Shown here: positions 11,671-26,934 of the stretch, in pieces
Layout of the letters: each line of letters starts with the position of its first letter
Position numbering within the stretch: the first letter of the stretch is position 1
Program-made: the position numbers and the translations under genes
Notes under the pieces: generated by a model
Database searches by the model: none
What the model was told of the DNA's origin: nothing
What the model saw: the letters and a program-made list of their open reading frames with translations, nothing else
DNA from: Xestospongia muta
Taxonomy: Eukaryota; Porifera; Demospongiae; Haplosclerida; Petrosiidae
NCBI GenBank assembly: GCA_963693285.1
Contig: OY848917.1
Coordinates: forward strand, 27,653,745-27,717,744
Direction of reading: 5' to 3'
DNA: 64,000 nucleotides

Positions 11671-13394
11671 AAATAGCTCATATTTAAGTCTTTAACATCA
11701 CTGATTGTACACCAAAGATCTAAACAGCTTATGATGTTAAGATAAGCATGATAGTTAAACATGATAGTTCACCTGCTATATACTCCTACAAATTGATATA
11801 CCAGATTAAGCTTCCTGTCCTACTTACTGGACTGTAGAATGTATTGGTTATCAAGTGAATAACTGCTATTGTCAAAAATAAATTATATGTTTATAAATAT
11901 GTTGATAAATCCCTGGAATTATTCATGATATTACAAGTAATAATGATACTGTTCTGTACTATCTTGTGTGTAAGAAATTAGCATCTCATTCTAAATTGCC
12001 ATTACTTTCAAAAAATGCTAGTTATAACTTTAACAGTTAACTCAATTAAGGTTATAGTTCAGTTGAGTTAGTACTAGTACTATTCCCAGCTCACTACAAT
12101 TCAAGATAAATTGCTGACTTCGTAATGTCAAGTTGACATAGTAAAAGCAACTGTGTATGTAAATAGTGTTCATATTAAATTCATTGCATGAATGCAAAAT
12201 ATGTTATTTAATGTTAATATAATGTATATATAATATGTAAGAATAACTTACTATTCAACAGGTTAAAGTTTAATTTAAGTTATACTTCTATTATATGATA
12301 AAATACAGACTACATTGTCTATAAAGCTAGTCCTTATTTATTATTACTTTACAATATTTACTATTTAGCAACTAAAGAGGCTATGATGTTCACACTGATT
12401 GTATGATAAAAAGATCTGAAAAGCTTATGGTGTTCAGATAAAATTGGTAACTCAGCAGCAAGAGATGGAGAAAAAGACACAAAGGTGATCAAGAAGATAA
12501 AGGAGATATATCAAAGTGAATGAGAACGTCCTGGAATGAAAATTGTGAGTGTATTCTATTTATACCTGATGTTGAACATTATTTTTTCACCATGAACGTC
12601 ATTTTTAGTGAACTAAAATTAAGTAAGAAATCATGTATTTTCTTACCAGTATAATTAAAATTTCCTCAGTGTTTTACGCTATATACTCCTACAAACTGAT
12701 ATAGCAAATTAACACACTTAAATTTATGTGGAACATTGAAGGTGTACACAATAGTTATTGAGATTGACTCTAATAAATATAAGATTGACAATATAATATA
12801 TCATATAATATAATATACAATATAGGTGACTATGATGTATTAAGTATGTCCCATTGCTATCATATATTGATATTTATTTATAATTTAAACTATTGTCTTA
12901 CATCTGTCAATTCCATTTTAAAATGGTATTATTGTACTATAGTTTAGATAAGACAGTAGTCAGGCTAGCTTGGTATAATATAAGATATTCTGAATTAATA
13001 ATGACAAGTTAGCAACTGTGTACATGTAAATATGACAATAACTTGATATTTTCAAATTAGTTTAATTCATACATAGAATGTTCATTATATAACACTGGAC
13101 AAATAAATAAAGACTATATATTCATTGTATGAATGCAAATGTATTACTCTTCTTCAATTTGAATAAATTATAACAATATAACTTACTATTTAACTGGTTA
13201 GTTAGGTCAGTTGTTATTGTCAGTACAACTTACTTATTTATAAAATTAACTATATATTCACAAGGTTGATTCAGTTAGTATTACCTTTTCAGATATATAT
13301 ATATATATATAAAATAATATTCTGCTATTCAATGTAAAAGTTGGTTATTATTGTTATTACCAATTTAAGAGCTCAGCACAAGCAGATATATTAG

Positions 13395-14215
13395 TACAAG
13401 TATTGGTACATGCATAGATAAGTTGGGAATTGGCAAAGAAATCCTAATATATCTGAGAGCCTAAATATCAAATATAATTAACCTCTAGTTTATAAATAAC
13501 TATCATACAACCATAACATTTTATGCTAGATAATTAAAAACAACAGAGAATATGTCATAACAAGAACAGGAGTGGAAGTCTGTGTCTTCTTGTGTATGAC
13601 AATATAACTTACAGACTGTAACAAATAATACTAAACAAATGTTTTAGCACATATATATATATAGCCAAACCACAATCAATACCACAAATCGTTAAGCCCT
13701 AAACTGTAAAGTAATTGCAGCAAAATTTTGCAAGCTAGTTGTTTTAAATTAAAATTTTGTGGCAAGTGTGGGAAGAAGTTGATTGAGATATGTTTACTGC
13801 ATCAGACTATTATTTATAGTACTGAAAGAAATGAGGAAATATTAATTCGCATGTATCAAGACATGTTGTAAACATTCTTGAAAATCTAAATACTGTCAAT
13901 ATTATTCAATGTAGTGTGATTAATGACAGCATTATATGATATGTATTGAGATGTCACTAACAGAATGGAGATGAAATTGTATACACCAGAATGGGATCTC
14001 AATCTAATTAACAAAAGTACTTGATTTAAATCTAAAAGTTGCTAAATATAACCAACATTAAAACTTAACCACAACAATATATAGTAGCATATATAAATAT
14101 AAAATAAAGGTTAACAAAAGTACTAAGAAATAGCTAAATATAATCAACCTTAAAACTAAACCACAACAATATATAGAAGTGTACTTATAAAATTAATGGT
14201 TTGCTGTATATGTAT
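13395..14215. repeat. Partial lectin-block fragments 3' of SRCR-A
   Basis: Contains pieces matching 6630-7300 and 8320-8490 without the lectin gene between them, followed by two tandem copies of a roughly 100-bp segment (aacaaaagtact...ccacaacaatatatag) that recurs next to SRCR-B at 28790. No gene is seen. Confidence 0.6.
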
Positions 14216-14216
14216 A

Positions 14217-17141
<2,925 letters not shown>

Positions 17142-18296
17142 TTCCAGTTCACAAACGTCATAAAGGAAGTACTTTTAATGTCTAACAATAACTAATTGAC
17201 CCAAAAGTACAACTCGTGTATATCCCGTCGTACAAGAAGTAGACGTATGGTCAAAGATAGGAAATTTCAAAATTCATGAAATGAGCGTTGCGATTGCAGA
17301 TAACCATGAATAATAAGTATCGTGACAATGTACACACTGGCAGAAATAAAAAAGAAATTGAACAACCTACCAGATGAAATAATTGACTTCCAAACAACAC
17401 TAATTGTTCTCTGGTTAGTTAAATTGTATCTTAATATAATGTGATATAGATGATATTAGATGGTTCATATAGGACAGGTAATCAATAGATATACAGCGAC
17501 CACAGATACATTTAGTAAGGCAGAGAGATGTGTCATGGTGAAAGTGGTCCTAGGACCACTTTTCACAAGCCAATATTGATCCCTCAAATGATTTTTGGCT
17601 ACTAAAAATGGTCACATAACGCAAAAACTTTCCCCAAGTCACTTTTGGCTGCAAAATATGAGGTATACAATCTAAATATTTTGTCAAATAGTTTCAATAC
17701 TTACTGCAGTGATGAAGTGATAAAAATTCAAGTAGAACTAAGAAACCACTCATCAATGGATGTCTCTGGAGTGAGTTTACCAGTAAGCTATAATTTATCC
17801 CAGTTATTATTATGAGACATGTAGTTAAATAGAGTGTTGAGATTATTTGGTAAGGATGTGGAAAAAGGAGAAGAGGAGTTACAAGACTTTATAAATTTAC
17901 ACTCATTACAACTGAAGACATGATCTAATTACAAGTGGAACTTCAGAAACATGGTAAACAATGAGACATTATATCATTCACTAATTTCTGGTTTAGGCAA
18001 GAATGCTTTGATCTTTAAGATGAGGTTAGCATCTCTCTCCTTCCTACAACATCAGGCAGTATTGTTAGAGTGCATACTCTAACAACATTGTAATTTTCAT
18101 AACTTATTAATACTTTAATTTATTTGTGTCACTATCATATTGACATCAAATTGCATTGTAAGTATTTCTTGGATGTAGTCCAAGTTCAAGTTATTATTAA
18201 ACCCTATACAAACACCAGTGTCAGGTATTGTGGTAAAGTTAGTGTCAAATTATACGAGACAATATTATGAATAATGTCAACTTTCTCCATGGAAAC
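17142..18296. other. Upstream of SRCR-A, no gene seen
   Basis: No supported ORF or RNA. The first 200 bp resemble the region upstream of SRCR-B (from 33318), so promoter elements may be shared, but I cannot point to a specific site. Confidence 0.4.
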
Positions 18297-18612
18297 ATGA
18301 TTGTACATGGGTCCTGTGACTACACTATTAGGTGTACCTTGAGATATAAGTGATTTATAAGATATCCTACCAATGCACTATATGAGAGCTATATTTGGAG
18401 GTCTTCAACCAGAAACGTTTATTCAACTAAAGTCTTTCTTATGCCAGTTGAATTATTATCAAGGGTTCTTACTAGAGTTGGCCTACTACTCTGTTCCCAC
18501 TAAACTGTTTTGCAGTAAACGTCTAAATAGTTATTAGGTCCTCTACAGGAAGGCATTTAGATGTCTCATGCTACACCAAATGGTGTAGTCACAGGACCAG
18601 TGTACAATCATA
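18297..18612. mobile_element. Short TIR element (MITE-like)
   Basis: About 38-bp imperfect terminal inverted repeats: 18297-18335 (atgattgtacatgggtcctg...) and 18571-18612 (...accagtgtacaatcat). Internal length is about 320 bp. A 51-codon open frame lies inside but matches nothing I know. No clear target duplication. Confidence 0.55.
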
Positions 18613-18855
18613 TATCCATATATCATTATGAAACAATAAATATAATCATATATATTAAACGTATTCAATGCAACTCTAATAATTTTAATTTATCCTATTA
18701 ACACACACACATTTTAATTTATCCTATTATAATAAGACAAATATACACTAAAACATTTCCTTAGTACTGTTTAAAGTATTGTTTTAATGATAATTAGGAT
18801 ATTAAAAGTGAAATGTGCTACAAATAGTCCCCACAAAGTTTTGACAAAGTCAGAT

Positions 18856-20828
18856 ACCAAAACATTAGAGCTCAACCTTTTTAACTAGTACTAGTATATC
18901 TTTCCTTGTGATTTCTTTATATAGGAGCTAGCTACATGTATACATATCAATGTACAACTCTATAGAAATAATTTTAAATTGTTAAGCACTTCTAATATAG
19001 ACCTTCTTAGTGAAGACAAAATAGTGTAAAACTATGGATAAGTTGATAGGTTTGATTATTAATATTGGTAAAATATATTATCAATATGTACAATAACAAC
19101 AAAAGTGTGTCCTTTGTTCAATTTTCTTCTGTAACTTCATAGTTAACGAGTTGCCCATTGTTGAGATTGAATTGGACGTCCAGAATGATCGTTTTTCTTA
19201 TGGCTAATAAAAAGAGTGCCTTCTTTATATCCATGACCAGCTTCTAGTACAACATCATTAAAATCAGATACAATTCGTCCATTTTCAAACTTGAATCTTT
19301 GTCCAGTGACACAAGACCCTTTCCTTCCTAATTTAGCAAAGAGTCCACCACGATCTTCTGCCACAGTAATCACAAGGTCACTGTTATCAACGTGTTCAAA
19401 ATAATAAAAGCCATGCCGCTCATCAGTGCAACGCCATTGATGTCTTGTGTTACTAGTGAGTATGATTAAATTCCCTTCACGAACATCAATGTCAACATCT
19501 AGATGTCCTACATCATAATAAAGATTAAAGATCTCAATTTCCATTCTGTATAGAAGTATTAGTATGCACAATCTTTCTCAATAATGCTTTTATCAGACTG
19601 TCTGTTATTTATAGTACTTAAAGAAATGAGGAAATGTTAATTAACTAAACATTCTTGAAAAATTAAATGCTCTTAATATTAATCAATGCAGTCTAATTAA
19701 TGGCAGCATTATATGATATGCATTGAGATGTCACTAACAGAACAGAAATGAAACTGTATACAGTTGTAAACAGATCAGTCTTTAAACATTATGGCACTTC
19801 AAAGACAAGGCTTAAACCACATGTGAACATTTGAACATTTAAATCATCAGGGATTAAAATAGTATAAATGTCTGCTCCATGCAAAGGTGAGGTGATTGAG
19901 AACAATCACACTACAACACTGCAACTATAATGTTTTGACAAGTTAAGATATGAGTTATGATTAAGAGTTCAGCTATGGTAAAATTGACGACTCAGCTAAA
20001 CAAGGACACATTAAGCAATTAGAAGGAAAGATGTATAAGATTATAATTGTTACGAAGATTTATTAGTAACAGTAATTCTTCTCAAATTAGCCATTATACT
20101 CTGAATTATATTTTTATTACAGTATGTAGATGTCATTGATTTCAAGATATTACACTCCTAATTTGCAAGCATTTATTAGATTTAAGAAGCTGAGGATTTG
20201 ATATTTTAGAATTATAACATGTAACCAAATCAGTTTCACAAATCAAAAACGTTTTCATTACTTTTGTGGAGTCTGTTCTCACACAACAAACCTGCAAGTG
20301 TATATAGTTCTCTCTTGTTTTTGTGTGTGCAAGTGTTAATGTCATTGTCTTTTCCCTTGCATGCACCTTTGAAACTGGTGTATTATTAATTTTACTTAAT
20401 TGTTAAATATATGCTAAAAGAACACAATTGTGAATGATCATAGTTGCTAGCTGTCAAATGATTTTAACATCTTTTTTGCACACACAGAATATATACTTTA
20501 TAACAACAATATTAAAGCATATATATATTGCTTTATTGTCTTTTAGTTTTCTAACCACATTTACATTACTTGGCTATTATAAATAGTGTACAGCTCACCC
20601 CTTGCACGTAACTGCTACCCTGTTCATTATCACAACAACACATTACAGGATACAAGCTTAAATAAACAGGAAGAAAGTATGCAAGCAGAGTAACGAGTCA
20701 TTGTAGCAAGTACCGCCATCATAAGCTGTTCAAAGTAATATGTCTTGTCTAGAGGCACTTTATCCTTAAGAGTATTTATTGGCATAGTTAACAATGACAA
20801 GCTGTGGATTCAAAATATATTACAGTGT

Positions 20829-20863
<35 letters not shown>

Positions 20864-22780
20864 TAAAATAGCTCATACTTAAGTCTTTAACATCACTGAT
20901 TGTATACCAAAGATCTAAAAGCTTATGTATGATATTAAGATAAACATGATAGTTCACCTGCTATATACTCTTACAAATTGATATACCAGACAAAATTTCT
21001 TGTCCTACTTACTGGACTGTAGAATGTATTGGTTATCAATTGAATAACTGCTATTATCAAAAATGAATTATATGTTTATAAATATGTTGATAAATCCCAG
21101 GAATCATTCATGATAGTACAAGTAATAATGATACTGTCCTGTTCTATCTTGTGTGTAAGAAATTAGCATCTCATTCTAAATTGCCATTACCTTCACATAA
21201 TGCTAGTTATAACTTTAACAGTTAACTCAATTAAGGTTATAGTTCAGTTTAGTTAGTATTAGTACTATTGCCAGCTCACTACAATTCAAGATAAATTGCT
21301 GACTTCAAAATGTCAAGTTGACATAGTAAAAGCAACTGTGTATGTAAATATAGTGTTCATATTAAATTCATTGCATGAATGCAAAATTTGCTATTTATGT
21401 TAATATAATGTATACATAATATGTAAAAATAACTTACTATTCAACAGGTTAAAGTTTAATCAGATTATACTTCTATTATATGATAAAATACAGACAACAT
21501 TGTCTATAAAGCTAGTCCTTATTTATTATTAGTTTACAATATTTACTATTTAGCAACTAAAGAGGCTATAATGTTCACATTGATTGTATGATAAAAAGAT
21601 CTGAAAAGCTTATGGTGTTCAGATGAAATTGGTAGCTCACCATCAAGAGATGGAGAAAAGGACACAAAGGTGATCAAGAAGATAAAGGAGATATATCAGG
21701 GTGAATGAGAACGTCCTGGAATGAAAATAGTGAGTGTATTCTATATATACCTGATGAGGAACATTATTTTTTCACCATGAACGTCATTTAGATTAAACCC
21801 AAATTAAGTAGAAATCATGTATTTTTTTACCAGTATAATCAAAATGTCCTCAGTGTTGTATTATATACTCCTACAAACTGATATATCAGGTGAAGCTTTC
21901 TGTACTACTTTCTGAATTGTAGAACGTGTTGGTTATCTTATTTCTGACTGTTATTGTCAAAAAAACAAACTATGTGTATAAATACATTGATAGATGCTCA
22001 AAATCATTAATGATAGTACAAGTGATATTGACAGTATTCTGTTCATAGAGCTTGTATTGCCCTTTTTGTCCTTCCTATGTCAGAATATTACATTAGTAGT
22101 AGTACAATCTTTCCATATCCATTCCTTTTATTACTTGTCTTAATATTAATAATAATAACAACTTTCAAATCGACACACTTAAATTTATGTGGAGCATTGA
22201 AGGCGTACAATAATTATTGAGATTGACTCTAGTAAATATAAGATTGACAATATAATATACCATATAATATAATATACAATATAAGTGACTATGATGTAGT
22301 ATGTATGTCCTATTTCTATCATATACTGATATTTATTTATAATTTAAACCATTGTCCTACATCTATCAATTCCATTTTAAAAAGGTATTATTGTATTATA
22401 GTTTAGATAGGACAGTAGTCAGGCCAGGTTGGTATAATATAAGATATTCTGAATTAATAATGACAAGTTAGCAACTCTCTACATGTAAAATTCAAAATAT
22501 AACAATAACTTGTTATTTTCAAAATTAGTTTAATTCAGACATAGAATGCTCTCATGTGATACAAATAAATAATGACTACATATTAATTGTATGCCTACAA
22601 ATGTTTTAATATGAATTTAAATAAAATTATAACAATATAACTTACTATTTAACTAGTTAGTTAGGTCAGTTATTATTGTCAATACAACTTACTTCTTTGT
22701 TAAATCAACTATCTATTCATAAGGTTGATTCAGTTAGTATTACCTTTTCAGATATATAAAATAATATTCTACTATTCAGT
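18856..22780. repeat. Lectin segmental duplication, copy 3
   Basis: The longest copy: lectin 3' flank, gene, the complete upstream kilobase seen also in copy 1, then distal sequence to the edge of the 122-bp satellite. A 74-codon minus-strand frame (20142-20366, matching 8870-9094) is conserved only at the DNA level and is not called. Confidence 0.8.
19143..19544 (-). CDS. Beta-trefoil (ricin-B-like) lectin, copy 3
   Basis: 133 residues, closest to copy 2 in the N-terminal subrepeat (NLYYDVGH, HQWRC) and to copy 1 in the middle (CVTGQRF). It has one private change, GYKEGT for GYKQGT. The frame and the presumed acceptor just before the ATG are intact. The mosaic pattern of shared changes suggests gene conversion or sequential duplication among the three copies. 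Confidence 0.6.
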   Translation of the reverse strand: MEIEIFNLYYDVGHLDVDIDVREGNLIILTSNTRHQWRCTDERHGFYYFEHVDNSDLVITVAEDRGGLFAKLGRKGSCVTGQRFKFENGRIVSDFNDVVLEAGHGYKEGTLFISHKKNDHSGRPIQSQQWATR

Positions 22781-23655
22781 GTAAAGGTTGCTTATTATTG
22801 TCAGTATAACTTACTCATTTGTTAAATCAACTATCTATTCATAAGGTTGATTCAGTTAGTATTACCTTTTCAGATATATAAAATAATATTCTACTATTCA
22901 GTGTAAAGGTTGGTTATTATTGTCAGTATAACTTACTCATTTGTTAAATCAACTATCTATTCACAAGGTTGATTCAGTTAGTATTACCTTTTCAGATATA
23001 TAAAATAATATTCTGCTATTCAGTGTAAAGGTTGGTTATTATTGTCAGTATAACTTACTCATTTGTTAAATCAACTAACTATTCACAAGGTTGATTCAGT
23101 TAGTATTACCTTTTCAGATATATAAAATAATATTCTACTATTCAGTGTAAAGGTTGGTTATTATTGTCAGTATAACTTACTCATTTGTTAAATCAACTAT
23201 CTATTCACAAGGTTGATTCAGTTAGTATTACCTTTTCAGATATATAAAATAATATTCTGCTATTCAGTGTAAAGGTTGGTTATTATTGTCAGTACAACTT
23301 ACTCATTTGTTAAATCAACTATCTATTCACAAGGTTGATTCAGTTAGTATTACCTTTTCAGATATATAAAATAATATTCTGCTATTCAGTGTAAAGGTTG
23401 GTTATTATTGTCAGTACAACTTACTTATTTGTTAAATCAACTATCTATTCACAAGATTGATTCAGTTAGTATTACCTTTTCAGATATATAAATAAATATT
23501 GTACTATTCAGTGTAAAGGTTGGTTATTATTGTCAGTACAACTTACTTATTTGTTAAATCAACTATCTATTCACAAGGTTAATTCAGTTAGTATTACCTT
23601 TTCAGATATATAAAATAATAATCTGTTATTCAGTGTAATGGTTAGCTAATATTGT
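22650..23655. repeat. 122-bp satellite array
   Basis: Eight to nine copies at a very regular 122-bp spacing (cagatatataaaat at 22749, 22871, 22993, 23115, 23237, 23359, 23481, 23603). The unit holds ttgttaaatcaactatctattcac and ggttgattcagttagtattacc. It ends 140 bp before the collagen start codon. A single unit is found at 26829 and a related one near 13200-13360. Confidence 0.95.
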
Positions 23656-23796
23656 CAGTTCAACTTTTGATAACTCAGCACAAGCAGTCACTTTAGTACT
23701 GATAATATAAGATATGAATTATTCATATCAATGCCATGATTTACTATAAAAGGTGAATAAAAGGTTAGAACATTTATAGAAGCTCACTAAATTAAA

Positions 23797-24653
23797 ATGA
23801 TTTGTAAGATTTTCTTTATCATTTTAATGTTAGTACAGCTTATTCAATGTACTGAAGGTATGATTATACATAATAAAATTGATATTTATGTTACATTTCA
23901 GAGTCTTCAAACAAGGCTGTCTCTTCTCCTGTAAAACGAAATGCACATGACTCCAATACTACTGACTGTACCATTAAACATTCTTATCTAAAGATCTTAC
24001 AAGGTCGAGATGGACGTGATGGCTTACCTGGGAGAGATGGTGAGAAAGGAGATAAAGGTGATAAAGGAGACAAAGGAGATCAAGGTGCACAAGGACCACC
24101 TGGACCAAAATCTGGTGGTGTAGTCTACACACGATGGGGTAGAAAGTCTTGTCCTAATAACACAGGAGCACAGCTGCTTTATGAAGGAATAGCTGGTGGT
24201 AGCCATTTCACTCACAGTGGTGGGGGTGCTAATTATATCTGTCTACCTAAAGTACCTGATTACTTGAGTACTGCCAATCCACCATATCAGTCCTATTTGT
24301 ATGGAGCTGAATATGAAGTTGCATCCGGTGTATTTCCTTCTAAACATAATCATAATGTTCCTTGTGCTGTATGTTATACTTCTACAAAAGTTGTTCAACT
24401 AATGATACCAGCTAAAACTGTCTGCCCTACATCGTGGACTATAGAATATGTAGGTTACCTCATGACTAGCTATTATGATCATAAGAGGAATGCTGTATAT
24501 GAGTGTGTTGATAAAGATCCTGAATCTATTTATGGTAGTGCTCCCAGTGTTGATGGTGCTCTGTTCTATTTTGTTAAAACAACTTGTACTGGTCTTCCAT
24601 GTCCTCCCTATATCGTTAATAGGGTTATTACTTGTGTTGTATGTACTAAATAA
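23797..24653 (+). CDS. Short-chain collagen (sponge C4-like)
   Basis: Two exons: 23797-23857 (signal peptide MICKIFFIILMLVQLIQC) and 23902-24653, joined in phase 1, giving 270 residues. After a 33-residue linker with KR and CTIK come 12 uninterrupted Gly-X-Y triplets at residues 55-90 (GRDGRDGLPGRDGEKGDKGD...GPPGPK). A cysteine-rich C-terminal domain of about 180 residues follows (VVYTRWGRKSCP, PCAVCYTS, VCPTSWTIEY, TCTGLPCPPY, ITCVVC). That architecture is typical of sponge short-chain collagens, secreted extracellular-matrix proteins. The triple helix is very short, so trimerisation likely relies on the C-terminal domain. A 44-bp intron follows the signal peptide. Confidence 0.9.
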
Positions 24654-24871
24654 TGATATAACATTAATTGGTTACATGTATTACCAAATTATAATATGCC
24701 CCTTTTTAATTTGATTGTCTTATGTAATTCTTTATTTCATTACTATTTCATAATAATGTTTGATTATACATTTTGTTAAGTGTGCACTGAAAGTATATAT
24801 ATTGATTGATAGTGACTTGAGTGAATATTATTTTTATATTTAGAAGTTTTTGTAAATGCCCAGTCAATTGA

Positions 24872-24877
24872 AATAAA
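24872..24877 (+). terminator. Polyadenylation signal of the collagen gene
   Basis: AATAAA in an aaataaataaacaaata context about 220 bp after the stop codon. It is the first canonical hexamer that I noticed downstream. Confidence 0.5.
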
Positions 24878-24930
24878 TAAACAAATATTCATATATAATG
24901 ATTGACATGATAAATCAATTATTAATTAAT

Positions 24931-26815
24931 GATGATAAAACATATTAATTAAAGCTGATTTAAAGATAGTGACAAAATTGATATTTTAACAGAAGAAAGC
25001 ATGTCACCGACTGTACCTGGCAAGTATAAAATTAAATGTTCTGAAAATTTTGAAAAGGAACTTTAGAATTAAAGGATGTTGGGAACTCAAGTTGGGTGAT
25101 GACAAATGATGATAAACAAGAAAATGTACAAAGATAAGAGAAGTTTGTGACACACAACTATCAAAAACATAACATTCTCTTGATGAGACTGTTATCAAGA
25201 AAATGATTAGAGGTATCAAAGATAGATTTTTCTTGATATTATCATAAATTTAGCATTAGATTTATTGATTGTAAGGAGTCTAGATTGCAGCAAAAAAGAT
25301 AACATAGACTAAAGAGAGAAAACTCATAAAAAGATTTTCTAGAACAAGAAACAAATATATCTTTTGCATATAATGCAAAAGAATATGTGCTAAAGAGGGA
25401 GATAGTAGAAATAGCATTTCTATATAAGATGAAGAGTAATGGATCTAATAGGTACACCTGAGAGTACACTATATTTAAAAGAACAAAAACAATCTACAAG
25501 AACCTCTTGGCTACAATTAGACAAATAGTTTTAAAACAATGACACAACAAAAATAAGGGCATTGCTTTCATAAGATCAATGAAAATCCAACAAATTGAAT
25601 AATTAGAATCAAGCAGTGAAAACCAAGAAGTAGCAAGAGCAGACTCAATAGAATGACCTGGTCTGAATACATCATCTGGTTTTTGACGTATTTCATTACT
25701 TCTATTTATTAGTAATGTCTTTGAGAAACACAGTATGAAGAGGAAGAATTAGACTTAGAGATCAAATTAACATTACAATTTTCAAATTAGAAGGGAATAC
25801 TTTACATCTTTGCTGCAAATCCATCTGGACTTGACAAGTGTCAGTTATGTGATTAATTGAAATAAATCTTCAGAGGAACAGAAAATTGAAATGGTAACTC
25901 ATTTGAAGGATCAACACTCACAGTATATTGAAAGATTAACAGAAGAATTAAAACATTGATTAAAATTGTTAGCATATTCACCTTTCAGAGTGGAGTGAAG
26001 GGCACACAAACATTATGAGAAATAGAGAAAGAGGATTTATTGTGTGGTTTCTTCAAAAGAAACCAAACAGATTTAGGAGAAAATAATTTGCCAAAGAACA
26101 TTGGCTTTGAGTTGATATTGATACAAAAGTGTTTTGTTTCTAAATTTACAATAATGTCACGTGACGACAGATGACTCAGTTATCTTAGCTCTAACATTGA
26201 GGTAGTACTTTTTCTTGTTAAAGACAAAAGATGAGAATTGGTAAGGGGGAGAAGGTTAGATAGTAATGAGCTTTCATAGAGACAGTCCACTCTAAAACTC
26301 TAAAATTGGAGCACAAGAGTCTCTAGTGACAATAGTAGGATATAGTGTATTAAAAGCTAAAAATAGTAAATTTTAATAGAGGAGATGTTAATTATTAAAG
26401 CTAACTTACCACATTCAATAGTTACATCATTAGTATGACTACAACCAGTATTAGCAGTACTTGGACAAGTATTACTGTCAACAAAACAGGAGTATGAACG
26501 AATACCAAAGATGGAAGAGTTAGTAAAATTCAACTATGGTCAGAAGAAGGAAGTGAGATAAAATTACAGAACTGCATAATTAAGTTTGATGAAACAAATG
26601 CAAGGACAAGAGTGGAAGATCAACCAGAATGAGAAAAAAGAGGTATACTCGTGGATAAGTTGGTTTAAGCAAAGGGAATCAGAAAATTAAATTAACTTTA
26701 TCAAGTAAAGCGAAGGACTTCAAATAATCAATGATTAAATCACCAATAACAAAGATTAGGTATGAGAATAGGGTCATTTAATGAAATAAAATATATGAAA
26801 TGGTTGAGAATTGAG
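24931..26815 (-). mobile_element. Eroded non-LTR retrotransposon, copy X
   Basis: Minus strand carries a broken reverse-transcriptase core: DPLLFILYRNAIS followed by SFALYAKDIF, corresponding to the SGVPQGSILGPLLF and F-A-D-D blocks of LINE elements. Several stops and frameshifts. It aligns over almost its whole length to copy Y, and near its left end a piece of SRCR-C replaces the equivalent sequence. Confidence 0.7.
26305..26497 (-). pseudogene. Captured SRCR-C exon-intron-exon fragment
   Basis: Matches SRCR-C 35728-35918 with few changes: the linker exon (CAPI end), the whole intervening intron, and the 3' half of the next exon ([18 protein letters not shown] region). Because the intron is retained the piece moved as DNA, not through a spliced transcript. 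It sits inside LINE copy X at a point where copy Y has ordinary LINE sequence. Confidence 0.85.
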
Positions 26816-26828
26816 ATCATACATACAG

Positions 26829-26931
26829 CTAACAAGATATATAAAATAATATTCTGCTATTCAGTGTAAAGGTTGGTTATTATTGTCAGTACAACTTACT
26901 TATTTGTTAAATCAACTATCTATTCACAAGA
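26829..26931. repeat. Single 122-bp satellite unit at LINE junction
   Basis: About 103 bp matching the satellite of 22.65-23.66 kb, lying exactly between LINE copies X and Y. Both edges share acaagata, a microhomology at the join. Confidence 0.85.
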
Positions 26932-26934
26932 TAC

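Larger units (their letters stand above)
10522..13370. repeat. Lectin segmental duplication, copy 2
   Basis: Aligns with copy 1 from the lectin 3' flank through the gene to about 11220, then skips about 1.1 kb and resumes at about 11285. From 12040 to about 13340 it matches copy 3 (21230-22780), including one unit resembling the 122-bp satellite. No gene other than the lectin is supported in it. Confidence 0.8.

Noticed and set aside
11559..11762. Tyr/Ile-repeat ORF
   Set aside because: Translation of the (TA)n microsatellite.
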